Shown: positions 1 to 7,930 of the stretch, piece by piece | Position numbering within the stretch: the stretch's first letter is position 1 | Layout of the letters: every line of letters starts with the position of its first letter | From: HXMU1420-13 sp965229525 | GTDB lineage: Bacteria; Bacteroidota; Rhodothermia; Balneolales; Balneolaceae | NCBI GenBank assembly: GCA_965229525.1 | Contig: OZ245886.1 | Span: 2,666,001 to 2,730,000 of the forward strand | Length of the DNA stretch: 64,000 bases | Direction of reading: 5' to 3' | Translations under genes and position numbers: made by a program | Notes under the pieces: model-generated | What the model was told of the DNA's origin: nothing | What the model saw: the letters and a program-made list of their open reading frames with translations, nothing else | Database searches by the model: none

Positions 1-273
1 TTAATCGGGAAACGCCCATTCGACAAACCGACCAACTACGAAGCGTATACCAATGGAACAGCTGATTCTAATGAAAAAGAAGAGGTTGAGGAAGAAGCTG
101 AAATTGGCACAAATGTAGATGCTACAATTTCAGATAAAAACGTAGAGGCTGAACCTGAAGCGAAAAAAGTGCATGAAGAAGATCAAATAAAAAGTGCTGA
201 TGAAATCATAGCAAATATACCTCCAGAAGACGAAGAAGGGGAAGAAGACTCTACAAAAGAGAAATCCACTTAA
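1..273 (+). CDS. ftsH: C-terminal end of a probable ATP-dependent zinc metalloprotease FtsH (5' truncated)
   Basis: Only the last 90 codons are present; the frame is open from base 1 and stops with TAA at 271-273. The first residues (LIGKRPFDKPTNYE) match the short conserved stretch near the C-terminus of FtsH in Bacteroidota-type bacteria, where a GKRPF/W motif follows the protease domain. After that comes about 75 residues of low-complexity sequence very rich in Glu, Asp and Lys, longer than the usual short FtsH tail. FtsH is a membrane-anchored AAA+ protease degrading misfolded membrane proteins and regulators. The catalytic domains lie outside the window, so the call rests on a short motif. 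Confidence 0.55.
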   Translation, partial: LIGKRPFDKPTNYEAYTNGTADSNEKEEVEEEAEIGTNVDATISDKNVEAEPEAKKVHEEDQIKSADEIIANIPPEDEEGEEDSTKEKST

Positions 274-323
274 CAATTCGGTAACCATCAGATAACAGAA
301 GCATAAAGGGCAGATAACAGTTC
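269..323 (+). promoter_or_regulatory. Pho-box-like array of 11-bp phased TAAC half-sites
   Basis: TAAC or TAAA occurs at 271, 282, 293, 304 and 315, exactly 11 bp apart five times, and these are the only TAA triplets on this strand of the stretch. Two of the half-sites are within identical 10-mers (CAGATAACAG at 289 and 311). Direct repeats with an 11-bp period are the binding layout of PhoB/OmpR-family response regulators. The array ends just upstream of a -7 element at 340. The first half-site overlaps the stop codon of the upstream gene. Binding by PhoB is inferred. Confidence 0.5.
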
Positions 324-339
324 GGAAAAGCTAGTGCGG

Positions 340-347
340 TAGTTTTG
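340..347 (+). promoter_or_regulatory. -7 promoter element (TAGTTTTG) for the TonB receptor operon
   Basis: TAGTTTTG matches the Bacteroidota sigma-A -7 consensus TAnnTTTG. No good -33 TTTG lies 19-21 bp upstream (TTCGG at 321 is the nearest), as expected for an activator-dependent promoter served by the phased repeats. Transcription would begin near 352-355, downstream of the TTG at 345, which therefore cannot be the start codon. Confidence 0.5.
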
Positions 348-392
348 TACACGACTAAAAATTGTGAACAAAATATATATCAGCACACAAAC

Positions 393-3314
393 GTGAACAA
401 AATAAAATCTGCACTTAGCCTGTGTTTACTTCTTTTCTTCTCGGCTAATCTTTTTGCACAAAGTACAGGTAGAATAACTGGTACTGTAGTTGATAACCAA
501 TATGGTGAACCACTTATTGGAGTTAACGTTGTAATTGGAGGTACTATTAAAGGTACTGCAACCGACATTGATGGTCGTTACACGATCAGGAGTGTCGAGC
601 CAGGCACTTACACAATTGTTGTAAGTTATTTATCATTTGCTACTCAAACTATTACTGGAGTTGTAGTTGGAGAAGGTGAGACAGTAACACTTAATGTTGT
701 TCTTCAAGAAGAAACCGAATTTCTTGAGGAAATTGTTGTAACCGCCGATGTTGTTTTAAATAACGAAGCGGGACTATTACGACAACGTCAAAAATCGATT
801 TCATTTTCAGATGCAATCTCTGCGGAAAGTATTTCAAGATCAGGAGTTGGTGATGCTGCTGGTGTTCTTAAAAAAGTAGTAGGGGCATCGGTTGTAGGCG
901 GTAAATACGTATACGTACGGGGGCTAGGTGAAAGATACTCTTCAACTCATATGAATGGTATTGAGTTACCAACTGCAGACCCTGATAAAAAAGCATTCCA
1001 GTTAGACCTTATTCCATCCAGCCTTATTGAAAATGTTGTTACTCTAAAAACATTCACACCTGATAAACCGGGTAACTTTTCTGGAGGTTTAGTTGATGTA
1101 ACAACCAAAGATTTCCCAGAGCAAAGAACCTTAGAGTTTTCTGTTTCCTCTGCCTATAACTCACAAATTTCATTTCAAGATGGACTTCTTGGTGAAAGAA
1201 GCAGTACCGATTGGTTAGGGTATGATGATGGACAAAGAGAGATACCTGGATTCTTGCAGGATCTTAGCGAATCAAATACTGAACTACCAGGTTTATCATC
1301 GGGTGATAATATTGGAAGTGAAGAATCACGGTTGTTAAATAGAGCCTCACAAGCGTTTAATAATGAAATGATACCAGTTAATACCACTTTACCAATGGAC
1401 TATGGATTTGGTTTATCATTTGGTGATCAAAATGAAACTGGAATCGGTAAACTAGGTTATTCAGTATCTCTAACCTATTCTCGTTCCATTGATAATTATG
1501 AGAGTGGTTCAATCGGTAGATACCTATTAGTTGGCGAGACCGCTACTACGGAAGAATTATCAGCAGAAAGATTATATTCTGATACCAGAACGGATGATAA
1601 TGTGGATTGGGGTTCATTAATAAACCTGGCGTATATCCCTCATTCTAATCACAAATTCAATTTTTCTTACTTCAGAACACAGTCTGGAACTCATACGGGT
1701 AGATTAGTAACTGGTTTTTGGGATGAAGCTCCATCGGCTAATCAGATTTCTCATGTCCTTTCATATCAAGAGAGATCACTACAAGCGATGTTCCTAACTG
1801 GTAAAAGTGTATTTAATCAGTTAAATGATATTGAAGTAGAATGGAAGCTATCTCAGACTGATAATGCAATGGAAACACCTGATTTAAGGTATTTTCTTCT
1901 TCAATCAGAAGATTCGCAGATAGCAGGCAATGATACAACTTTGTTTTCAAATCCATCTTCATTGTATCCAAGACCATCACGCTTCTTCCGTGACTTAAAT
2001 GAAACAGGTAATTCAGCAATTGTTGATTTAACTATACCAATTCTTAAGAATTCTAAATTAAAAACGGGTTTATTCTACGATTCAAAAGAAAGAGACTTTA
2101 ATGAAAGTAGGTATGACATTTTCGATCATGAATATGGAATTCGAGATGCAGAAGGGGATGTTTTTAACTTCTTTGGTACACAAGGAATTATTGATTCAAC
2201 AGTTACCGGCCGCGGTCAGGGATATGATTACGGTACATATATTCAGGATGGTACTGATGTAAGGAATTCCTATACGGCAGAAAGCAACATTTCAGCTTAT
2301 TACGGGATGATTGATTTGTTCATCACTGATGAATTAAGATTTATTGGGGGTGCAAGAGTCGAGAACACAGATATTACTGCCACTTCGGATGATTCAGTTC
2401 TGGCAACTACTCCAAACCAAATTACTCCAGAAAACCCTACTGGTGAAGGATTTCAGGGTGTCGGTCGGTTAGATAACATGGATATTCTGCCATCTCTATC
2501 TCTTGTTTATTCAGTGAATGAAAAACTCAATTTACGGGGTGCGTATACGAAAACACTTGCTCGACCAACAGTTCGTGAGCTAATGCCACTTATTACATTC
2601 GATTTTGCTGGTGATTTCCTTTTTCAAGGTAACCCAAATCTAAAGCGTACTTTGATTACCAATTATGATTTCAGACTCGAATACTTCACCTCACCTGGAG
2701 AAATCATTGCATTTTCAGCTTTTTATAAAGATCTCGAAAACCCAATGGAACGGGTTATTAGAAATGATATTGGAAATAACGCTACTTCCATTCAAAATGT
2801 ACCAACTGGCCGTGTTCAGGGTGTAGAGTTCGAGATTCGAAAGAATCTTGGGTTTATAAATGAAAAAACTGAAAACCTAGATTTTGCTGGTAACTTTACT
2901 TTGGTTCATTCAGAAGTCGATATTGCAGATATAGAGCTTGATTTCATTCGTGCTGCAAACCCTGATGCTTCTTCTACGCGTCAGTTATTTGGTCAATCAC
3001 CTTATATCATAAATCTCGATCTACAATACCAAAATGAAAAGGGATTAAGCTCAAATCTATCCTTTAATAGATTCGGAGATCGGCTATCGCTAGCAACAGG
3101 TAATGCTACACCGAATGTATTTGAACGTGCATACAACACGCTTAACTGGAATCTCAATTACCAGCTCACGAATAATATCTCTCTGGGTGCTAAAATCAAC
3201 AACATCCTGAATCCAGATATTGTTCAATCATACAAGTTTAATGGCGAGGAATACATCTTCCAATCGTATCAGCAAGGGATCACTTTTAGTACGAGCCTTA
3301 AATATTCTCTTTAA
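393..3314 (+). CDS. TonB-dependent outer-membrane receptor with carboxypeptidase-regulatory-like N-terminal domain
   Basis: Outer-membrane beta-barrel importer energised by TonB; substrate unknown. From the GTG at 393 the protein is 973 aa and begins with a signal peptide (KSALSLCLLLFFSANLFAQ). Residues about 27-115 form a CarboxypepD_reg-like beta-sandwich typical of Bacteroidota receptors. A plug domain follows (about 130-260; VYVRGLGERYSS and GGLVDVTTK motifs) and then the barrel, ending in an aromatic-poor SLKYSL strand. An upstream in-frame TTG at 345 lies inside the -7 promoter element, so GTG 393 was chosen. The beta-helix surface protein starts 32 bp downstream, suggesting an operon and perhaps a joint role in surface capture. 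Pho-box-like repeats upstream point to phosphate-linked regulation (inference). Confidence 0.88.
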   Translation: MNKIKSALSLCLLLFFSANLFAQSTGRITGTVVDNQYGEPLIGVNVVIGGTIKGTATDIDGRYTIRSVEPGTYTIVVSYLSFATQTITGVVVGEGETVTLNVVLQEETEFLEEIVVTADVVLNNEAGLLRQRQKSISFSDAISAESISRSGVGDAAGVLKKVVGASVVGGKYVYVRGLGERYSSTHMNGIELPTADPDKKAFQLDLIPSSLIENVVTLKTFTPDKPGNFSGGLVDVTTKDFPEQRTLEFSVSSAYNSQISFQDGLLGERSSTDWLGYDDGQREIPGFLQDLSESNTELPGLSSGDNIGSEESRLLNRASQAFNNEMIPVNTTLPMDYGFGLSFGDQNETGIGKLGYSVSLTYSRSIDNYESGSIGRYLLVGETATTEELSAERLYSDTRTDDNVDWGSLINLAYIPHSNHKFNFSYFRTQSGTHTGRLVTGFWDEAPSANQISHVLSYQERSLQAMFLTGKSVFNQLNDIEVEWKLSQTDNAMETPDLRYFLLQSEDSQIAGNDTTLFSNPSSLYPRPSRFFRDLNETGNSAIVDLTIPILKNSKLKTGLFYDSKERDFNESRYDIFDHEYGIRDAEGDVFNFFGTQGIIDSTVTGRGQGYDYGTYIQDGTDVRNSYTAESNISAYYGMIDLFITDELRFIGGARVENTDITATSDDSVLATTPNQITPENPTGEGFQGVGRLDNMDILPSLSLVYSVNEKLNLRGAYTKTLARPTVRELMPLITFDFAGDFLFQGNPNLKRTLITNYDFRLEYFTSPGEIIAFSAFYKDLENPMERVIRNDIGNNATSIQNVPTGRVQGVEFEIRKNLGFINEKTENLDFAGNFTLVHSEVDIADIELDFIRAANPDASSTRQLFGQSPYIINLDLQYQNEKGLSSNLSFNRFGDRLSLATGNATPNVFERAYNTLNWNLNYQLTNNISLGAKINNILNPDIVQSYKFNGEEYIFQSYQQGITFSTSLKYSL

Positions 3315-3346
3315 ATAATCAACTAAACCAACAACTAACACACATC

Positions 3347-6300
3347 ATGAGAAAATTACTACCATGTACACTTCTCGCACTTATTGTTTTCGCTTTTTCG
3401 TCAACAGTATTTGCACAAAATAGAGTAGTTATTACCGACGCTGATTTAGTGGGTGATACGGACTATTACTGGACAGCTGATAATATTTATGAGCTAGACA
3501 AACTTGTATTCCTGGAAGCAGGAAGTAGATTATTCATTGAGCCGGGTACTCGTATTGAGGGATCAACTGGTTCAAACCTGGACGCTTCTGCGCTCGTAAT
3601 TACACGTGGAGCTCAGATTTTTGCTGAAGGAACACCAACAAGCCCAATTATCTTTACTTCCACTTCAGACGATGGAACGTTCGACGAGACTAACCGTGGT
3701 GAGTGGGGTGGCCTTGTGGTTCTAGGATACGCGACTACCAATAATGCATCTGAGAAAGAAATCGAAGGAGTAGGTACAATCACTCCAGACGGTGATGATC
3801 GTGCGTTTTACGGTGGCACCGACGATATGGACAACTCAGGTGTGCTTCGTTATGTTTCTATTCGCCATTCAGGAAAGTCGATTGGTGCAGAGACGGGTAA
3901 CGAGATTCAAGGTCTTACAGTAGGTGGTGTAGGTGCCGGAACAACTATTGAGTATGTGGAGTCTTTTGCATCTGATGATGATGGATTCGAGTTCTTTGGT
4001 GGTACGGTAAATACGCGTTACTTAGTATCTGCCTTCAACGCCGATGATGCCTTTGACTGGGATTCAGGATTCCGTGGGAAGCACCAATTCTGGTTTGCTA
4101 TTCAGGCGGCAGACAAAGCTGGTCGTGTAGCTGAGATGGACGGTGCTGGTGGAAACGAGAACACAACTCCATTCGCATTCCCGATGGTAGCTAATGCTAC
4201 GTATATCGGTGCTGGTGTGGATGCTACTCCGGAAGGAGACGGTAGCCAGATGTTAATGTTCCGAGACAACACGGGTGGATTCTACTACAATTCTATTTTC
4301 ACTGATTTTGGTTCTTCAGGCGATGGTACTGCAATCACAGTTGAAGACATCGACAATGCGGGTGACAAGCCATTTGATAGCCGTCAGCGATTAGAGAATG
4401 ATTCATTGATCGTTGGAAATTCGGTATGGTTTGGGTTCAAGGCGGGAAATGGTCTAGCTGATTTTGCCCCACAGGATTTCGTACAGACAATGTTAGGAGC
4501 TAATGGTAATGAAATTGCTGACCCAGCTTTAGTTGGTATCGATAGAACTGTTGAAGGCGGTGGATTAGATCCTAGACCCAGCGCTTCTTCGCCAGCATTA
4601 TCAATCGATCTAAAAGACATGGGTGACTCATTCTTCCGCGCTACTACCTATGCAGGTGCATTCGGTCCTACAGATAACTGGATGAAAGGCTGGACTACTC
4701 TTGATGAGTATGGGTATTTAGCAGATGTAACAAATACTCCTGGTTCTAATAGAGTAGTTATTACCGACGCTGATTTAGTGGGTGATACGGACTATTACTG
4801 GACAGCTGATAATATTTATGAGCTAGACAAACTTGTATTCCTGGAAGCAGGAAGTAGACTATTCATTGAGCCGGGTACTCGTATTGAGGGATCAACTGGT
4901 TCAAACCTGGACGCTTCTGCGCTCGTAATTACACGTGGAGCTCAGATTTTTGCTGAAGGAACACCAACAAGCCCAATTATCTTTACTTCCACTTCAGACG
5001 ATGGAACGTTCGACGAGACTAACCGTGGTGAGTGGGGTGGCCTTGTGGTTCTAGGATACGCGACTACCAATAATGCATCTGAGAAAGAAATCGAAGGAGT
5101 AGGTACAATCACTCCAGACGGTGATGATCGTGCGTTTTACGGTGGTACCGACGATATGGACAACTCAGGTGTGCTTCGTTATGTTTCTATTCGCCACTCA
5201 GGAAAGTCGATTGGTGCAGAGACGGGTAACGAGATTCAAGGTCTTACAGTAGGTGGTGTAGGTGCCGGAACAACTATTGAGTATGTGGAGTCTTTTGCAT
5301 CTGATGATGATGGATTCGAGTTCTTTGGTGGTACGGTAAATACGCGTTACTTAGTATCTGCCTTCAACGCCGATGATGCTTTTGACTGGGATTCAGGATT
5401 CCGTGGGAAGCACCAATTCTGGTTTGCTATTCAGGCGGCAGACAAAGCTGGTCGTGTAGCTGAGATGGACGGTGCTGGTGGAAACGAGAACACCACTCCA
5501 TTCGCATTCCCGATGGTAGCTAATGCTACGTATATCGGTGCTGGTGTGGATGCTACTCCGGAAGGAGACGGTAGCCAGATGTTAATGTTCCGAGACAACA
5601 CGGGTGGATTCTACTACAATTCTATTTTCACTGATTTTGGTTCTTCAGGCGATGGTACTGCAATCACAGTTGAAGACATCGACAATGCGGGTGACAAGCC
5701 ATTTGATAGCCGTCAGCGATTAGAGAATGATTCATTGATCGTTGGAAATTCGGTATGGTTTGGGTTCAAGGCGGGAAATGGTCTAGCTGATTTTGCCCCA
5801 CAGGATTTCGTACAGACAATGTTAGGAGCTAATGGTAATGAAATTGCTGACCCAGCTTTAGTTGGTATCGATAGAACTGTTGAAGGCGGTGGATTAGATC
5901 CTCGCCCAACTGATGGCGGTCCTGCGACTACAATCGATCTAAAAGACATGGGTGACTCATTCTTCCGCGCTACTACCTATGCAGGTGCATTCGGTCCTAC
6001 AAGTAACTGGATGTTAGGCTGGACGACACTTGATGAATATGGGTACCTATCTGATGATTTAACTAGAGTTGATACTGAGCTTGAAAATTTTGAAGCGCCA
6101 ACTTCTATTTCACTTAACCAAAATTACCCTAACCCATTCAACCCTTCAACTAACATCTCTTTTGCGCTTCCATCAGCACAAAATGTGACTCTGAAGGTTT
6201 ATGACATGTTAGGACGTGAAGTTGCTACTCTGTTCAATAATCAGCGTATGTCTGCTGGTGAGCAAACTGTAAGCTTCGATGCTACAGGTCTTTCTTCTGG

Positions 6301-6367
6301 CGTGTACATCTACCAACTAGTAGGTGCTAATACAACAATTACCAGAAGAATGACTCTTATAAAGTAA
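3347..6367 (+). CDS. T9SS-exported surface protein with two near-identical beta-helix-like modules
   Basis: A 1006-aa secreted protein: signal peptide (residues 1-24, ending VFAQ), two tandem 443-residue modules (25-467 and 468 to about 905), and a C-terminal T9SS type A sorting domain (about 920-1006; LNQNYPNPFNPST, then YDMLGREVATL and a final RRMTLIK). Modules show features of right-handed parallel beta-helix proteins: IEPGTRIEG, LVITRGAQIFAEG, GEWGGLVVLG, YGGTDDMDNSG, VLRYVSIRHSG. This family is often found next to TonB-dependent receptors, as here; no biochemical role is known to me. The modules are almost identical in DNA, which is very unusual and suggests recent duplication or ongoing gene conversion. 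It would be anchored on the cell surface by the T9SS. Confidence 0.8.
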   Translation: MRKLLPCTLLALIVFAFSSTVFAQNRVVITDADLVGDTDYYWTADNIYELDKLVFLEAGSRLFIEPGTRIEGSTGSNLDASALVITRGAQIFAEGTPTSPIIFTSTSDDGTFDETNRGEWGGLVVLGYATTNNASEKEIEGVGTITPDGDDRAFYGGTDDMDNSGVLRYVSIRHSGKSIGAETGNEIQGLTVGGVGAGTTIEYVESFASDDDGFEFFGGTVNTRYLVSAFNADDAFDWDSGFRGKHQFWFAIQAADKAGRVAEMDGAGGNENTTPFAFPMVANATYIGAGVDATPEGDGSQMLMFRDNTGGFYYNSIFTDFGSSGDGTAITVEDIDNAGDKPFDSRQRLENDSLIVGNSVWFGFKAGNGLADFAPQDFVQTMLGANGNEIADPALVGIDRTVEGGGLDPRPSASSPALSIDLKDMGDSFFRATTYAGAFGPTDNWMKGWTTLDEYGYLADVTNTPGSNRVVITDADLVGDTDYYWTADNIYELDKLVFLEAGSRLFIEPGTRIEGSTGSNLDASALVITRGAQIFAEGTPTSPIIFTSTSDDGTFDETNRGEWGGLVVLGYATTNNASEKEIEGVGTITPDGDDRAFYGGTDDMDNSGVLRYVSIRHSGKSIGAETGNEIQGLTVGGVGAGTTIEYVESFASDDDGFEFFGGTVNTRYLVSAFNADDAFDWDSGFRGKHQFWFAIQAADKAGRVAEMDGAGGNENTTPFAFPMVANATYIGAGVDATPEGDGSQMLMFRDNTGGFYYNSIFTDFGSSGDGTAITVEDIDNAGDKPFDSRQRLENDSLIVGNSVWFGFKAGNGLADFAPQDFVQTMLGANGNEIADPALVGIDRTVEGGGLDPRPTDGGPATTIDLKDMGDSFFRATTYAGAFGPTSNWMLGWTTLDEYGYLSDDLTRVDTELENFEAPTSISLNQNYPNPFNPSTNISFALPSAQNVTLKVYDMLGREVATLFNNQRMSAGEQTVSFDATGLSSGVYIYQLVGANTTITRRMTLIK
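3419..4747 (+). repeat. Tandem in-frame repeat, copy 1 (1,329 bp)
   Basis: First of two direct repeats inside the beta-helix surface protein gene. The offset to copy 2 is exactly 1,329 bp (443 codons). By eye, only about five single-base differences separate the copies from 3419 to about 4575, all silent. From about 4576 the sequences diverge in a short block (residues after DPRP) and in the linker. Confidence 0.95.
4748..6058 (+). repeat. Tandem in-frame repeat, copy 2
   Basis: Second copy of the beta-helix module, starting with the same NRVVITDADL peptide. Similarity to copy 1 ends at about the DEYGYL peptide, after which the T9SS linker and sorting domain begin. Confidence 0.93.
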
Positions 6368-6421
6368 GAGATTAATTATCAAAGAAACGTCTCACATATT
6401 TGTGTGAGGTGTGCTGATCAC

Positions 6422-6458
6422 AAAGGGAGCTCCAGGGAACTGGGACTCCTTTTTTTTT
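6422..6458 (+). terminator. Rho-independent terminator after the surface protein operon
   Basis: A 10-bp stem with one mismatch (GGAGCTCCAG at 6426-6435 against CTGGGACTCC at 6440-6449), a GGAA loop, then nine T residues (6450-6458). A smaller CTCACA/TGTGAG inverted repeat precedes it. It ends the TonB/beta-helix transcript. Confidence 0.85.
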
Positions 6459-6511
6459 GGAATTCATTTTGGTATAAAGGGGTTTACCAGGGAAAGAATA
6501 AGGAGAAAATT

Positions 6512-6949
6512 TTGGTATTTGTTACACGGAAAGCACATTTCAATGCCGCACATCGGTTAAATAATCCATCAAAAAGTGAAGAATGGAATGCTGAGACATT
6601 TGGAAAATGCAACTATCCAAATTGGCATGGTCACAATTATGTAATTGAGGTAACCGTTGCAGGAAATCCTGATCCTGATACTGGATATGTCATTGATTTG
6701 GGGAAATTAAAAAAAGTGATGGAGGAGAAAATCCTCGAGCCCTGTGATCATCGTAACTTAAATATGGATGTTCCTTTTTTAGAGGGGATCATTCCTACAT
6801 CAGAAAATTTAGTGATTGCATTCTACGAAGAATTAAAGGAAGCGGTCGAAAACATTGCTGCAGAAGGGAGTATACTGTATTCAGTGAAGCTGTTCGAAAC
6901 CGAACGAAACGTTGCTGAATATTGTCCTTTTAAGCAGTTATCTATTTAA
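6512..6949 (+). CDS. 6-pyruvoyl-tetrahydropterin synthase / QueD family protein
   Basis: A 145-aa T-fold enzyme acting on dihydroneopterin triphosphate. Start TTG 6512 is chosen because AAGGAG lies 6 bp upstream and family members begin with this VTRKAHFNAAH strand; the longer in-frame reading from 6404 runs through a terminator. Zinc ligands are the His in FNAAHR and the HGH of KCNYPNWHGHNY. The Cys-x5-His-Gly-His spacing is that of pyruvoyl-tetrahydropterin synthase (animal-type), not the shorter Cys-x3-HGH of E. coli QueD. The following DHRNLNMDVPF and TSEN segments also fit PTPS. The product may be 6-carboxytetrahydropterin for queuosine or a tetrahydropterin. folE2 follows 21 bp later and would supply the substrate. 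Confidence 0.82.
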   Translation: MVFVTRKAHFNAAHRLNNPSKSEEWNAETFGKCNYPNWHGHNYVIEVTVAGNPDPDTGYVIDLGKLKKVMEEKILEPCDHRNLNMDVPFLEGIIPTSENLVIAFYEELKEAVENIAAEGSILYSVKLFETERNVAEYCPFKQLSI

Positions 6950-6970
6950 TAAACGACTATATCAAGAGTT

Positions 6971-7870
6971 ATGATTTCTAACCAAGTACGTAGGTTTTAT
7001 GATCCTACATTTACTATTACACCAGAATACAAAGAGTCTTTACCGGATTTACAGAATGGTCCGGCATCATTAATCGAGGGTGCCAATGTGCCAATCCAAC
7101 AAGTTGGGATTTCGAATTTCAGATTACCATTACAAATCAAAACAAGAGATGGAAAACCAATTGTTTTAGAAACTTCTGTAGACGGTTATGTAAGCCTTGA
7201 TGCCGGCAAGAAAGGCATTAATATGAGTCGAATTATGCGAACGTTCTACAAGTTCAAAGACGACGTTTTTTCACTCGATATGCTTGAAAAAGTATTGAAA
7301 GCGTATAAAGAAGATTTAGGTTCACAAGAATCCTTCTTACGACTTTCATTTTCTTACCCAATGATTATGGAAAGTCTAAGATCAGACATGGAAGGGTATC
7401 AGTATTATGAAGTCTCATTTGAAGGGCACTTAGATAGCTATGATCGATATCATAAACATATGCATATGAAATTTGTATATAGCAGTGCTTGTCCATGTTC
7501 GTATGAATTAGCAGAGCATGCTCGTGAAACAAGGGGAGTAGCGGCAATTCCGCATAGTCAGCGTTCTGAAGCAGATGTAACAGTAGCTTTAAGAGACGAG
7601 TTTTTCGTAGAAGATTTAGTACAAGTGTGCCGTGAAGCGTTGAAAACCGAAACTCAGGTCATGGTGAAGCGTGAAGATGAGCAAGCTTTTGCTGAACTAA
7701 ACGGTGCGTATCAAAAATTTGTGGAAGATGCAGCTAGATTACTCTATGAAGAGCTAGATAGTTACAATAGCATTCGTGATTTCGTAGTTAGATGTGCCCA
7801 CTTAGAGAGCTTGCATAGCCACGATGCTGTTAGCAGAATTTGTAAAGGTTTACCGAACGGATTGAGATAA
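6971..7870 (+). CDS. folE2: GTP cyclohydrolase FolE2 (type IB)
   Basis: A 299-aa protein converting GTP to 7,8-dihydroneopterin triphosphate, the entry step for folate, queuosine and pterins. Family landmarks include GISNFRLPL near residue 47, VSLDAGKKGINMSRIMR around 75-92, and SSACPCSYELAEH near 175, whose Cys and the following SQRSEADV segment belong to the metal-dependent active site of this T-fold. It immediately follows the PTPS/QueD-like gene on the same strand, so the pair would form successive steps. A strong terminator follows. Confidence 0.93.
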   Translation: MISNQVRRFYDPTFTITPEYKESLPDLQNGPASLIEGANVPIQQVGISNFRLPLQIKTRDGKPIVLETSVDGYVSLDAGKKGINMSRIMRTFYKFKDDVFSLDMLEKVLKAYKEDLGSQESFLRLSFSYPMIMESLRSDMEGYQYYEVSFEGHLDSYDRYHKHMHMKFVYSSACPCSYELAEHARETRGVAAIPHSQRSEADVTVALRDEFFVEDLVQVCREALKTETQVMVKREDEQAFAELNGAYQKFVEDAARLLYEELDSYNSIRDFVVRCAHLESLHSHDAVSRICKGLPNGLR

Positions 7871-7898
7871 GCATTTCAATCTAAGGTTAGTGAGAGAG

Positions 7899-7927
7899 AA
7901 GGCTGGATGGAGATCCAGCCTTTTTTA
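7899..7927 (+). terminator. Rho-independent terminator of the pterin operon
   Basis: Perfect 10-bp stem AAGGCTGGAT / ATCCAGCCTT with GGAG loop, running into a T tract (7921-7926). The next gene converges from the other strand and its stop is 4 bp away. Confidence 0.9.
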
Positions 7928-7930
7928 TTT

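Noticed and set aside
4384..4620. Antisense 78-codon ORFs in both copies of the beta-helix repeat (also 5713-5949)
   Set aside because: They are mirror readings of the duplicated coding sequence, have no start signals, and are conserved only because the repeat itself is.
6404..6511. N-terminal extension of the PTPS/QueD-like gene
   Set aside because: The extension is encoded by a rho-independent terminator and lacks homology; AAGGAG precedes TTG 6512.
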